A DNA stretch of 64,000 nucleotides from G965220075 sp965220075 (GTDB lineage: Bacteria > Chloroflexota > UBA11872): contig OZ244806.1 in the NCBI GenBank assembly GCA_965220075.1, forward strand, positions 1,116,001 to 1,180,000. The letters run 5' to 3'. The position numbers and the translations under genes were made by a program. This document shows positions 27,231-36,702 of the stretch, in pieces. Each line of letters opens with the position of its first letter. Position 1 is the first letter of the stretch. A model generated the notes under the pieces. It did not search any database. It saw nothing but the letters and a program-made list of their open reading frames with translations, and had not been told where the DNA came from.

Positions 27231-29093
27231 CTAGTAGATGAACCCGAAGTCTACGTTGCTGTAGTAGCTGGTCAGGATGTGCTCGGCGTCGGCGCCGTCC
27301 GCCGCCATCGCGTTGACGCTCTGCAGCGGCAACCCGATTCCGTGACCCCAGAGTCGCTGACCTTCGCTGTACGGATCCGGCACTCCCTGCGCCCACGGCT
27401 TTGGCGATCCGCCCCACACGTCGTGCCAGCTGCGGGTACGGCCGTCCGCCCGCGAGAAATATACGGACATGATGGTTTCGTCGTCGTAGGTCAACACCAT
27501 CCCGCGGGTGTCCTTCACGGCCGCACGCAAGCGCCCGTCCGGCGACTCCTGCGCAACCCCATGGAAAACTTGGTGCAGCGCTACGAAGGTTGGGGTATGT
27601 CGCGTGGAGGCGGCGGCGTCGAACACGAGTCCACTTGCGCGCCGGCTCTGTCGCAGCACGTGCGCATAGCTGCGGTAGGCGACCGTGGAGGCGCGCAGCG
27701 CCTCCCACGGAATCGAGGCGTGCTGCTCGGCGATGCCGGCCAAATAGTCGTCCATTGGCATCACCCCGATCATCCAGGCGGCTGAATACTTGGGGAGCCA
27801 CACGAACTCCATCGAGCCGTGATAGGTGCGCCACGGAGCCGTCTCTTCCAACTGGAGCAGCGAACCGTATGAGGGAGCGATAAGCACACGGCCTACCGTG
27901 GCGTCCGAAGAGCCGTCCGGAAAGGTGACGATCTGGTGTTCGTCGGCAACGCTACGGCGGATGGTTGCTGCGCGGCCTGCTTCGAGCTCGGCCATCACGT
28001 GTCCGCCCTCGTCGCGGATCGTCATGCCGCCGGTCGAGCTCACGGTCGCCTGATTAACCGTGGGATTGTCATCGCTGATGTCGAGGAGACCGATGCGGAT
28101 TTGCGGCGTCCCCAGCTGCGCCGGCACCTCGGCAATCGGGGCTGCTACCCCATGCTTTGTGAACCAGCCGCCCCGCTGGCGTAGATCCGGCTGAACCCTG
28201 AACATGCCCGGGTGCTGCGGCAGCGTCACTTGCGCCTCCAGCACGGCGCTCGCGCCAGGCGCGACATCTTGGGCAAGCGCGACCTCGCCGGTCAGCGGGC
28301 GCTCGCGCGGTACGTACGCGTCGGCCCAGCGCAGTCCCAGCGTCACCGCATCCTCCCCCTCGGCGGGCCACGTCACCGTTCCCTTGTTGGTAACGGTCAG
28401 GCGCATCGACGCGGCCGCTCCCGGCCCAACCGGCGGGGTCGATTCAACCACGTAGTCAGCCGCCATCCCGCCGGTTGTCTGTTCGAGCCATTGCCGCCCA
28501 AGGTCGGCCAGCTGGACCGGCTGCGCGCGCTCCGGGTCGTAGGTCAGCTTCGCGCGCTGAAACCACTGTGCCACGATCCCCGCGTCCGGTACCTCCTCCG
28601 AGATCGGGTAGCCAAACACGTCGAGTCCACCGTGATCTTTCCAGTACTGTAGGAATCCAAACCGCAAGGAGTGGCGCGTCTGCGGGAAGTAGACAACCTG
28701 GTCCTCGCTTCGGAACGCACGTATCTGCTCAAAGTAGCGTTGGCCCGACGCTGTCTCACCCAGCAGCTCGGGCTGAACCTCATAGGTCGTATCGGCGTGC
28801 TCCGGCCAGCGTGCAAGCACGAAGTTCTCGAACAGCTGGGCCGTACGCCCGTTGTGCACGAAGCTAGCGGTGAGCGGCGCGCCGAAGAACGCCGTCCCGC
28901 CGAAGCGGACCACGAAGCTCCGAAACAGCGCATCCACGGAAATGGCCGGCGCTTCCGTCGCCGCCGCGCCCGCCGGTAGCACCCGCGTTGCGGCCAGGGT
29001 GGCGGCCAGAAGACCGGCATTTCGGACCAGCGCGCGCCGCGACGTCCGCTGCGGTGTGTTCGATCGCGCCGCCAGGGACGCCTGCTTCATCAT
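27231..29093 (-). CDS. SpoIID/LytB-domain protein with NBR1-like Ig domain, Tat-type signal
   Basis: About 620 aa from the ATG at 29093 (an upstream ATG at 29129 is also possible). The leader has twin arginines (TSRRALVRNAG) then LLAATLAATRVLPAGAAATEA, so export is likely. About residues 40-200 are an unassigned domain with aromatic and Trp-rich repeats; about 230-330 resemble an NBR1-like Ig domain (MRLTVTNKGTVTWPAEGEDA). The C-terminus is SpoIID/LytB: TWHDVWGG-type block SRADGRTRSWHDVWGG and RLWGHGIGLPLQSVNAMA, known in peptidoglycan lytic transglycosylase or amidase activators. Divergent from the cysteine desulfurase. Confidence 0.8.
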   Translation of the reverse strand: MMKQASLAARSNTPQRTSRRALVRNAGLLAATLAATRVLPAGAAATEAPAISVDALFRSFVVRFGGTAFFGAPLTASFVHNGRTAQLFENFVLARWPEHADTTYEVQPELLGETASGQRYFEQIRAFRSEDQVVYFPQTRHSLRFGFLQYWKDHGGLDVFGYPISEEVPDAGIVAQWFQRAKLTYDPERAQPVQLADLGRQWLEQTTGGMAADYVVESTPPVGPGAAASMRLTVTNKGTVTWPAEGEDAVTLGLRWADAYVPRERPLTGEVALAQDVAPGASAVLEAQVTLPQHPGMFRVQPDLRQRGGWFTKHGVAAPIAEVPAQLGTPQIRIGLLDISDDNPTVNQATVSSTGGMTIRDEGGHVMAELEAGRAATIRRSVADEHQIVTFPDGSSDATVGRVLIAPSYGSLLQLEETAPWRTYHGSMEFVWLPKYSAAWMIGVMPMDDYLAGIAEQHASIPWEALRASTVAYRSYAHVLRQSRRASGLVFDAAASTRHTPTFVALHQVFHGVAQESPDGRLRAAVKDTRGMVLTYDDETIMSVYFSRADGRTRSWHDVWGGSPKPWAQGVPDPYSEGQRLWGHGIGLPLQSVNAMAADGADAEHILTSYYSNVDFGFIY

Positions 29094-29135
29094 CCCGCCG
29101 AGCTCCGCCGCGTAACCTCTACCGTACATAACAAA

Positions 29136-29158
29136 ATGTCGCGGCTGTGCCGCGACAT
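29136..29158. other. Perfect 9-bp stem-loop between divergent genes
   Basis: ATGTCGCGG (29136-29144) pairs perfectly with CCGCGACAT (29150-29158) around a 5-base loop. It lies in the 155-bp gap between the SpoIID-like gene and the cysteine desulfurase, which are transcribed outward. On the minus side it is followed by TTTTGTTATG, giving a weak terminator look, but no gene ends there, so an operator or leader hairpin is more likely. Confidence 0.4.
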
Positions 29159-29248
29159 ATCTGGCGTAAAACTAACATAGGGCGTCCGCAATCTCGCCCG
29201 GTTCATGTGTTGCCGCGCCGGTTCCCTTCTCCTAGGCTGACTGGCGGC

Positions 29249-30442
29249 ATGGCGACTCCGGCGCACCAGCCCGCACGTATCTACCTCGACCATGCCGCCA
29301 CCACTCCGCTTGACCCGGCCGTCCTGGAAGCCATGCGAGCGAGCTTTTGGATGGATTTCGGCAACCCTTCCAGCATCCACGGCAGCGGTCGCCGCGCGCG
29401 CGGAGCGGTGGACGCCGGCCGCGAGGCGATCGCCGGCGTGCTGGGAGCGGCGCCGCACGAGGTCATTTTCACCGGAAGCGGCACCGAAGCCAACAATCTC
29501 GCGGTGCTCGGGGTGGCGCGAGCCGCGGCCGCGCGCGGCCGCCACGTGGTGGTCAGCGCTATCGAGCACCACGCCGTGCTCTTCGCGGCCCGCAGCTTGC
29601 GGTCTGAAGGATTTGAAGTCACCGAGCTGCCAGTCGACCAATACGGCCTGGTAGACCCGGCCGAGTTCGGCGCCGCGCTGCGGCCTGACACAGTGCTCGC
29701 CAGCATCGGGCTCGCCAACAACGAGATAGGCACGGTGCAAGACATCCCGGTTCTGGCCGAGATTGCCCGCCAGTCCGGTGTTGCCTTTCACACGGATGCG
29801 GTGCAGGCGGCGGGACAGATTGACATAAGCATTGCAAAACTTGGCGTCGACCTGCTAAGTTTGGCCGCCCACAAGTTCTATGGGCCCAAGGGAGTTGGCG
29901 TGCTGTACGTCCGTGAGGGCGTACCGATCGCGCCGATTGCGCTGGGAGGCGCGCAGGAGCTCGATCGGCGCTCCGGCACCGAAAACGTGCCGGGCATCGT
30001 CGGACTGGCTGCCGCGCTGGCGCGCGCCCAGGATGCGCGCGCGGAGCGCCGGCGGCACTACGCCGCGCTAAGTCGGACTCTCATCGACGGCGTGCGTGCA
30101 CGCGTCGCGGACGTGCTGCTCACCGGGCATCCGACCCGTCGCCTTCCTTCGTTTGCCAGCTTCGCCTTCGGCGACGTGGACGGTGAGTCGCTGGTAATCA
30201 ATCTGGACCTGGCCGGCATCGACGCCTCCACCGGCGCGGCCTGCACAACAGGCTCTCTGGAGCCCTCGCACGTCATAGAGGCGCTCGTGCTAGGCGACCG
30301 CTACGTGCGCGGATCGCTGCGCTGCACCGTGGGTATTAGCAACACGCACGAGCAAATCGAGGCTTTCCTGACCGTGATCCCAGACGCCGTTGCGCGGCTG
30401 CGAGATCTTGCGGTCTCGCGCGATCCAGCCCCACCAAAGTAA
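29249..30442 (+). CDS. Cysteine desulfurase (NifS/IscS family)
   Basis: Class V PLP aminotransferase that takes sulfur from cysteine for Fe-S cluster or tRNA thiolation. 397 aa from the ATG at 29249. Seen: IYLDHAATTPLDPAVLEAM opening, PLP lysine in LAAHKFYGPKGVGVLY (Lys near 206), and the catalytic cysteine loop STGAACTTGSLEPSHV (family S.GSAC.SG), the cysteine present. No iscU or suf gene neighbours. A small membrane-protein gene follows 18 bp downstream. Which acceptor protein it serves cannot be told. Confidence 0.9.
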   Translation: MATPAHQPARIYLDHAATTPLDPAVLEAMRASFWMDFGNPSSIHGSGRRARGAVDAGREAIAGVLGAAPHEVIFTGSGTEANNLAVLGVARAAAARGRHVVVSAIEHHAVLFAARSLRSEGFEVTELPVDQYGLVDPAEFGAALRPDTVLASIGLANNEIGTVQDIPVLAEIARQSGVAFHTDAVQAAGQIDISIAKLGVDLLSLAAHKFYGPKGVGVLYVREGVPIAPIALGGAQELDRRSGTENVPGIVGLAAALARAQDARAERRRHYAALSRTLIDGVRARVADVLLTGHPTRRLPSFASFAFGDVDGESLVINLDLAGIDASTGAACTTGSLEPSHVIEALVLGDRYVRGSLRCTVGISNTHEQIEAFLTVIPDAVARLRDLAVSRDPAPPK

Positions 30443-30460
30443 GGAGGAGCGTTAGCTCGC

Positions 30461-30727
30461 ATGGACGTATTCCTGCTGATCCCGCCGGGTGTCTATTTCG
30501 GTTTCGTACTGGCCACCTTCGCCACCTTCCTCATCCACGCGATGGTGGGTCGCAGGCGCCGAGCCGGGGTGTTCTACTGGCCGTTCGGCGTGGCCGGATT
30601 CGCCGCGGGCGCGCTTGCCGCCACGCCGCTGGGCGCCAACTATCTGTTGATAGGCACTCTCCCGGTGCTTGGCGGCCTTCTGGGTTGTCTGGTCGGTCTA
30701 CTTCTTGCCCACCTTCTCCTTGCATGA
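30461..30727 (+). CDS. Small hypothetical membrane protein (two to three helices)
   Basis: 88 aa, opening MDVFLLIPPGVYFGFVLATF (helix), a basic RRRR loop near residue 33, then two hydrophobic stretches (WPFGVAGFAAGALAAT and LPVLGGLLGCLVGLLLAHLLLA). No known family recognised. It lies between the cysteine desulfurase and alaS on the same strand, preceded by an AAGGAGGAG ribosome-binding site, so it is probably real. Confidence 0.6.
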   Translation: MDVFLLIPPGVYFGFVLATFATFLIHAMVGRRRRAGVFYWPFGVAGFAAGALAATPLGANYLLIGTLPVLGGLLGCLVGLLLAHLLLA

Positions 30728-30749
30728 TAGGTTCCGCCAACTGGTCGCA

Positions 30750-30869
30750 TTGGGGCGAGCCGTGGTTCGTCGGCTTTTCCTATTCTTGACGGGACTCGTT
30801 GCGGGTCTGTCGGCCGCAATATACTTGCGGCGTGGACGTGACTCTGGAGCGGACGCCAACGACGTGTAG
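30750..30869 (+). CDS. Putative small membrane peptide
   Basis: 39 aa read from a TTG at 30750 (GTG at 30762 is an alternative): basic LGRAVVRR, a hydrophobic stretch LFLFLTGLVAGLSAAIYL, then RRGRDSGADANDV. Small single-helix proteins just before alaS occur in other bacteria, which supports it. No proper ribosome-binding site is evident, so the call is weak. Confidence 0.35.
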   Translation: MGRAVVRRLFLFLTGLVAGLSAAIYLRRGRDSGADANDV

Positions 30870-31024
30870 TGTTCGGCGGCCACTGCGGGGCGGTCGCTGA
30901 AACGCCAAGAACGCGGAGGGTGCACATCGCATAGTTAGGCGCGCGGTCGGTGCGTACGCAGCGTAATTGGGCTGTTCGGGAGGACGCTTCCGTCAGCCTT
31001 TGTTTTTTGTGAGGTCAACTCCCA

Positions 31025-33643
31025 GTGAGAACGTCTGAGATTCGCGCGAGATTTCTGAAGTATTTCGAGCGCCAGGGTCACACGGTGCTGCCGAGTGCTT
31101 CGCTCGTGCCGGTGGGTGACCCGACCGTGCTGCTGACCATTGCCGGCATGCAGCAATTCAAAGCCTTCTTCAGCGGTGAGCGCTCCTCCCCGTACCCGCG
31201 CATCGCCACCGTCCAGAAATGCGCCCGCACCATCGACTTCGACGTGGTAGGCGATCTGAGCCATCTGACGCTCTTCGAGATGCTGGGCAACTTCAGCTTC
31301 GGCGATTACTTCAAAGAGGAAGCTATTCGCTTCGCCTACGACTTCACCGTCAACGAATGCGGTATCGACCCCGACCTGATCTGGATAACCGCCTACGAGG
31401 GCGCTGCCGGTGTCCCGCGCGACGAGGAGTCGCCGCGGCTTTGGGCGGACCTGGGTCATCCTCCGGAGCGCGTGGCCTTTGCCGGCGAGGACAACTTTTG
31501 GGATCTCACCGGCGCTTCGGGACCGTGCGGCCCAACCACCGAGATCTTCGTCAACCTTCAGCCCGACGAACCGGATGTTGGTCCCATCCGAGCGCCCGAT
31601 CGCTACCTGGAGATTTGGAACCTGGTATTCAACCAGTACCTCAAGACGACCCAGGGAAACCTCGAGCCGCTAGCCCGGCACGGCGTGGACACCGGCGCCG
31701 GCCTTGAGCGCTGGGCAATGGTGTTGCAGGGCGTTCCGTCCATCTACGACACCGACATCTGGGCGCCGCCCATTGCGGCGGCGGCGCGGCGGGCTGGCGT
31801 CACCTACGAGTCCGCCAGCGAGTCGGGCCGCTCTATTCGCATCACTGCGCAGCACACGCGCGCCGCCGTTTTCCTGATCGGTGACGGCGTGATGCCGGGC
31901 AACGAAGGCCGCGGTTACGTGGTGCGGCGCAGCCTTCGCCAGGCGGTCCGTTACGCCCGCCTGCTTGGGGTGGATGACGACGCCCTCACCTCCACCGCGT
32001 CCGCCTCCATAGACGCAATGAGCGACCAATATCCTGAACTTGAGCAGCGCCGCGATTTCATCCTGACGGTCGTGCGCGACGAGGAGGCCCGCTTCCGCCG
32101 CACGCTCGACTCAGGGATGCGAGTGCTGGGGGAGATGCTGGGCGGCCTGCCCCGCGGGGGAACCCTGGACGGCGCCCGTGCATTCGTTCTCTACGACACC
32201 TACGGGTTCCCGCTCGATATTACTCGCGAGGAGGTGGCCGCGCGTGGGATGGCCGTCGATGAACCCACGTTCGAGACCGCCCTGGCGGAGCAGCGGGCTC
32301 GCAGCCGGGCTGCGCAAGCGTCTCAGGGCGCGTTGGAGCTACCGACCGGGTTCGGTGAAACCGCGTTCCAGGGCTATGACTTCACTACCGCCGTGCAAGG
32401 CGCCGTGGTCGCGCTCGGCGTGAAGGGCGAATTGGTGGAGGCCGCGCAGGCGCCCGCCGAGGCTCTGATCGTCCTCGACCGCACGCCTTTCTACAGCGAG
32501 GCCGGGGGACAAGTAGGAGACGCCGGCACGCTGAAAGGTCAGCGCGGCGCGGCCGAAGTCGTCGACACGATCCGCGCTCCGGAGGGAACTTCCATCCATC
32601 GCGCGCGCATGGTTCACGGCGCAATCGCGGTGGGCGACGTGGTGCAGGCCGAGGTGCTGCGCAGCCGGCGCTTCGACATCATGCGCAATCACTCCGCCAC
32701 GCACCTGCTCCACGCCGCGCTGCGGCACAAGCTCGGCGGCCACGTCACGCAGGCCGGCTCGCTGGTCGCGCCCGACCGATTGCGCTTCGACTTCACCCAC
32801 ACCAGTCCGGTGGCGCGCGCCGACCTGCGGGACATGGAGACCTGGATCAACGACCGCATCCTCGAGAACCTGACCGTTGAGACGGAGTTGACCGAAGTGC
32901 GCGAGGCGGTCGAGCGCGGCGCTATGGCGCTGTTCGGCGAAAAGTATGGGGAGGCCGTGCGCATGGTCTCGATGGGCCAAGTCAGCCGCGAGCTCTGCGG
33001 CGGCACGCATTGCGGCGCCACCGGGCAGATCGGATTGTTCGCGATCGCGTCCGAATCGGGCATAGCCGCGGGCGTGCGGCGCATCGAGGCTGTCACCGGC
33101 CGCGGGGCGGTGGCGCACGTTCACCAGCAGGCCGATCTGCTGACCGACGCTGCCGGCGAGCTGGAGACCGCGCCGACCGAGATGCTGGCGCGCTTGCGGC
33201 GTCTCAAACAGCAGGCTCAGGAGCTCCGCCGCCGCGTGGCCTCAGCCGAACGCGCGGAGGCACGCCGGGTCGCCGAGGACCTGATCGATGCGCGTGAGGC
33301 CGTCAACGGCATTCATCTGGTCGCCGGTCGCGCGCCCGGCGTCGATCGGGACGCGCTGCGGGAGCTGACCACAACTATCCGCCGGCGGCTGGATGAGCCG
33401 TGGGTCATCGTGCTTGCCAGCGTTGTGAACGGCAAACCGTCATTTGTCGCGGCCGCGTCCCAGGCGGCTATTGCGGCCGGGGTGCATTCAGGCGACTTGG
33501 TCAAGGCCGTGGCCGCCGCCGCCAGCGGCGGCGGCGGCGGCCGGCCCGAGCTCGCCATGGCGGGCGGCGCGGACGCCGCCAAGATCTCCGAAGCGCTGGA
33601 TGCCGGCCGCGGCTACCTGCGCGCTATTGGGGTCGCCGCGTGA
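31025..33643 (+). CDS. alaS: Alanyl-tRNA synthetase
   Basis: Class II synthetase for tRNA-Ala, 872 aa, normal length. Catalytic core starts IRARFLKYFERQGHTVLPSASL, with FEMLGNFSFGDYFKE and motif region HLTLFEML; editing domain metal ligands in HSATHLLHAALR and RELCGGTHCGATGQIG; C-terminal DHHA1-like glycine-rich region GGGGGRPELAMAGG. GTG start at 31025. Its TGA overlaps the GTG start of the next gene (GTGA). It begins a tightly packed plus-strand run toward efp. Confidence 0.96.
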   Translation: MRTSEIRARFLKYFERQGHTVLPSASLVPVGDPTVLLTIAGMQQFKAFFSGERSSPYPRIATVQKCARTIDFDVVGDLSHLTLFEMLGNFSFGDYFKEEAIRFAYDFTVNECGIDPDLIWITAYEGAAGVPRDEESPRLWADLGHPPERVAFAGEDNFWDLTGASGPCGPTTEIFVNLQPDEPDVGPIRAPDRYLEIWNLVFNQYLKTTQGNLEPLARHGVDTGAGLERWAMVLQGVPSIYDTDIWAPPIAAAARRAGVTYESASESGRSIRITAQHTRAAVFLIGDGVMPGNEGRGYVVRRSLRQAVRYARLLGVDDDALTSTASASIDAMSDQYPELEQRRDFILTVVRDEEARFRRTLDSGMRVLGEMLGGLPRGGTLDGARAFVLYDTYGFPLDITREEVAARGMAVDEPTFETALAEQRARSRAAQASQGALELPTGFGETAFQGYDFTTAVQGAVVALGVKGELVEAAQAPAEALIVLDRTPFYSEAGGQVGDAGTLKGQRGAAEVVDTIRAPEGTSIHRARMVHGAIAVGDVVQAEVLRSRRFDIMRNHSATHLLHAALRHKLGGHVTQAGSLVAPDRLRFDFTHTSPVARADLRDMETWINDRILENLTVETELTEVREAVERGAMALFGEKYGEAVRMVSMGQVSRELCGGTHCGATGQIGLFAIASESGIAAGVRRIEAVTGRGAVAHVHQQADLLTDAAGELETAPTEMLARLRRLKQQAQELRRRVASAERAEARRVAEDLIDAREAVNGIHLVAGRAPGVDRDALRELTTTIRRRLDEPWVIVLASVVNGKPSFVAAASQAAIAAGVHSGDLVKAVAAAASGGGGGRPELAMAGGADAAKISEALDAGRGYLRAIGVAA

Positions 33644-35235
33644 GGCGGAGCCCCACCTTCGTGCGTGAACGCGTTCGGATCCCGCGGCGCCCGGATCCAA
33701 CCTTGCAGGGTGTCGTTGAGGTCGGTCCCGCCATGACGATCGACGCGTTGCTGCGCGCCATTCGCGCCGCTGGCTCGCACTCGCTCGAGATACTGGCCGA
33801 CAGTCCCGGCCGCGCGCTCGATTCGCAGGGGCGTGTTGCCATGCTGGCCTTCTTCCTGCGTGAAGAGGGCTACCACGCAACTCTCGTCACGCGCGACGCG
33901 GCCCTTGCCGCGGCGGCGCTGGACGTGGGCATCCCGGTGTCGGGCCATACCTCGTCAGCCGCTCCGGCGCCGCGGGCCGCGGCGCGCCCGGTGTTCCAAG
34001 CGATCGCCGCTCCCACAGGTCGTCGCGCCCCGGCCGTGCGAACCGCGCGGCTGTGGGACCGGCCGCTGGTTCCCTGGCCGCTGCTGGCGCGCCTCGCACT
34101 GATCGCGGCCGCCGCGATTGCGGTCTATCTCGCGATCGTCTTCTACCTGGCGCCGTCGGCGACCGTCGCGCTCACGCCGGATGTCCGACTCACGCCGTTC
34201 GAGGCTACGGTTCGGGTCGATCCCGACGCCGGCGCTATCGACTTCGCGCAGCGGCTTATTCCGGCCACCGTGGTCGAGGCGGTGGTGCAGGATTCGCTGA
34301 CCAAACCCACCACGGGCCGCCGGCGCGAGGCCGAGTCGTTCGCCACCGGCCAGGTCACGCTGCGCAACCGCACGCGCGAGGCGGTGATAGTGCCTAGGGG
34401 CACGCGCGTGACCGCCGCTGGCGCCGTGGGGTTCATCACCGAGGCCGAGGTTTTGATCCCGCCCACCCTCCCTGTGAGCGGCAAGCCGGTTCCCGGCGAG
34501 TGGTCGGTGGCGGTTACCGCCGAGGAATCCGGACCGGGCGGGAACCTGCCAGCGCTGGCGATCACCGGCGTTGACGGTCCCTTGGCCGGGGCCCTGGATG
34601 CGTTTAACGCTCAACCCATGCAAGGCGGCAGCGAGCGCGAGGTGGCCTTGGTCTCGCAGCGGGATGTGGATGAGCTCGCGGCGGTGCTGGAGGAGCGGGT
34701 GCAGAGCGCCGCGGTTGAGCGTCTGCGCCGTGACCGACCTGACAATCAGACTCTTGTCGTGTGGTCGCCGCAGGCTGGCAACCCACAAATCATCGCGCGG
34801 GAATTCAGCGCCGATGTGGATGAGCGAGCTACCACTCTCTCGCTCGATCTGACGTTGCGCGCGCGCGCAACGTCGTTTTCCAACGCCGATCTCGAAGAGG
34901 TGCTGCGCGAGATAGTCGCGCAAACACCCGCCCAGCAAACCAGCGACTTGGACCGCGTTCGCGTGATCGAAACGCAAGTCGCCAGCGACCGTTGGGGCGT
35001 GCTGGAGCTTCACGTGCGTGCGGTCGGCGAAGCCGCCACGCCCATAAACCCGGACGACGTGCGCGCGGCGCTGACGGGCCGCGCGCTGGACGACGGCGCG
35101 TCCCTGCTGGCCGCCATGCCGGGCGTGGCAGGCTATCGCGTGAAGCACGATCCCTCGGACACCGCCAATTTCCCACGCTTGGGGTTCCGCATAGATGTCC
35201 AAATCGCGCCGTCACCCCCCGCAGCGCCTGTCTGA
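33640..35235 (+). CDS. Single-pass membrane protein with baseplate-J-like domain
   Basis: 531 aa from the GTG at 33640, which overlaps the alaS stop. About residues 25-100 resemble a nucleotide- or fold-switch domain (MTIDALLRAIRAAGSHSLEIL), a helix at about 145-170 (LLARLALIAAAAIAVYLAIVF) anchors it, and the long exported-side region has VTLRNRTREAVIVPRGTRVTA, a pattern found in baseplate J/gp47-like proteins of Chloroflexota and Firmicutes, here without any phage genes around. Its stop overlaps ruvX by 41 bp. The function is unknown; position in the alaS-ruvX-mltG run suggests a housekeeping envelope role. Confidence 0.65.
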   Translation: MRRSPTFVRERVRIPRRPDPTLQGVVEVGPAMTIDALLRAIRAAGSHSLEILADSPGRALDSQGRVAMLAFFLREEGYHATLVTRDAALAAAALDVGIPVSGHTSSAAPAPRAAARPVFQAIAAPTGRRAPAVRTARLWDRPLVPWPLLARLALIAAAAIAVYLAIVFYLAPSATVALTPDVRLTPFEATVRVDPDAGAIDFAQRLIPATVVEAVVQDSLTKPTTGRRREAESFATGQVTLRNRTREAVIVPRGTRVTAAGAVGFITEAEVLIPPTLPVSGKPVPGEWSVAVTAEESGPGGNLPALAITGVDGPLAGALDAFNAQPMQGGSEREVALVSQRDVDELAAVLEERVQSAAVERLRRDRPDNQTLVVWSPQAGNPQIIAREFSADVDERATTLSLDLTLRARATSFSNADLEEVLREIVAQTPAQQTSDLDRVRVIETQVASDRWGVLELHVRAVGEAATPINPDDVRAALTGRALDDGASLLAAMPGVAGYRVKHDPSDTANFPRLGFRIDVQIAPSPPAAPV

Positions 35236-35656
35236 TCCGGCCGCGCCGCCCGCGCCCCTGGGCCGCCGCATCGCCGCTTTCGATCTCGGCGCGCGGCGCA
35301 TTGGCGCCGCCATCACGGACGGCGTAGGCGCGTTCGTAGCGTGGCGCGGTGTTATCGAGCGTCGATCCGTTCCGCGTGACCGCGAAGCCATCGGCGCGCT
35401 GCTGGACTCGCACCCGCAGGCAACCATACTCGTAGGGCTGCCGCTGCGGATCGATGGAACTGAGGGTGAGCAGGCACGCCGCACGCGCCGGTGGACGCAA
35501 GCCATTTTTTCGGGCCGGAAAGAGCCTATCGTCTATCGCGACGAGCGCTTCACCTCGCACGCGGCCGCCCGCGCCGGCGCCGCGCGTGATTCCCTCGACG
35601 CTTATGCTGCCGAGACGCTCCTGATGGACTTTCTCCGTGATCCGCAGCTGACATGA
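35195..35656 (+). CDS. ruvX: Putative Holliday junction resolvase YqgF/RuvX
   Basis: 153 aa. RNase H-like YqgF fold: AAFDLGARRIGAAITD (family DxGxKRIGVA with the catalytic Asp), ILVGLPLRIDGTEGEQAR (with the Glu) and YRDERFTSHAA followed by DSLDAYAAETLLMDFL. The basic residue in the first motif is Arg where Lys is common. Implicated in pre-16S rRNA 5' processing. Starts inside the end of the previous gene; its TGA overlaps the mltG start (ATGA). Confidence 0.88.
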   Translation: MSKSRRHPPQRLSDPAAPPAPLGRRIAAFDLGARRIGAAITDGVGAFVAWRGVIERRSVPRDREAIGALLDSHPQATILVGLPLRIDGTEGEQARRTRRWTQAIFSGRKEPIVYRDERFTSHAAARAGAARDSLDAYAAETLLMDFLRDPQLT

Positions 35657-36702
35657 GAGTGATTTCACTCCTCACGCAGACGTTCGTGATTGCGATCATC
35701 TCTTTCGCGGCGGTTCTCTACCTGGCTTACTCCATTGCCGTGCGCTTCGCCGACTCGCCCATCGGGGTCGCCGAGCGTACCGACGTGTTCATAATCCCGG
35801 CTGGCGCCACCACGGCCGACATCGGCCGCAGCCTCCAGGACCAGGGATTCATCCGCAGCGACGTTCTCTTCCGGCTGCTGGTGGATCGCCGCGGCCTGGA
35901 TGGAAAGCTGCGTCAGGGCAGCTATCTCCTGCGGCGCGACATGTCGCTCGAGGAGATACTCCAGAACTTTTCCTCCGGCACAGTTGTGGAGCAGACCGTC
36001 ACCTTCCCGGAGGGCTGGCGCATCGAGGAAATGGCTGCCCGTCTGGGCGAGCAAACCCACATAGATCCTGCGGAGTTCTTGCGGCTCGTGCGTTCCGACG
36101 GCGCGGCGTTCGCGGCCGAGTTCGCTTTCTTGAGAGAGCCGGCCGCGCCGCCTTCGCTGGAAGGCTACCTGTTCCCCGACACGTATCGGATCAGCGAACA
36201 GACCACTGCGCGCGACCTCGTGGTGCGCATGCTGCGCCGCTTCGATGAGGTAGTCGACCAAACGCTGCGGACGGCCGGAGCGCGCTACGGGATAACGCTG
36301 CACGAAGCTCTCACGCTGGCCTCGATCATCGAGCGCGAGGCGGTGCTAGACGAGGAGCGCGCGCTGATCTCCGGTGTGCTGCACAATCGGCTCGACCAGA
36401 ATATTCCTCTGCAAGTGGACGCGACCGTGCAGTACGCAATCGGGCAGACCACGACTGGCGGGCGCTGGTGGAAACCTGACATCACCAGAGACGACCTGCG
36501 CTTCGCGTCTCCCTACAATACGTACACCGTGATGGGGATTCCGCCCGGACCCATCGCCAGTCCCGGGCTCAAGTCCATTGAGGCCGCGGTAGGTCCGGCG
36601 CGCACGACTTTCCTGTTCTACGTAGCGCGCGGCGACGGATCGCACGCGTTCTCCGAAACTCTCGAAGAACACGAGCGCAATATCCAGCTCTACCTCAGAT
36701 GA
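35653..36702 (+). CDS. mltG: Endolytic murein transglycosylase MltG
   Basis: 349 aa. One N-terminal membrane helix (TFVIAIISFAAVLYLAYSIAV), a LysM-like region (PAGATTADIGRSLQDQGFIR) and the YceG/MltG catalytic domain with ASIIEREAVLDEERALISGVLHNRL (catalytic Glu in LASIIERE), QVDATVQYAIG, SPYNTYTVMGIPPGPI and the C-terminal HAFSETLEEHERNI. Cleaves nascent glycan strands at the membrane. Coupled to ruvX and to the M24 peptidase by 4-bp overlaps. Confidence 0.95.
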   Translation: MRVISLLTQTFVIAIISFAAVLYLAYSIAVRFADSPIGVAERTDVFIIPAGATTADIGRSLQDQGFIRSDVLFRLLVDRRGLDGKLRQGSYLLRRDMSLEEILQNFSSGTVVEQTVTFPEGWRIEEMAARLGEQTHIDPAEFLRLVRSDGAAFAAEFAFLREPAAPPSLEGYLFPDTYRISEQTTARDLVVRMLRRFDEVVDQTLRTAGARYGITLHEALTLASIIEREAVLDEERALISGVLHNRLDQNIPLQVDATVQYAIGQTTTGGRWWKPDITRDDLRFASPYNTYTVMGIPPGPIASPGLKSIEAAVGPARTTFLFYVARGDGSHAFSETLEEHERNIQLYLR

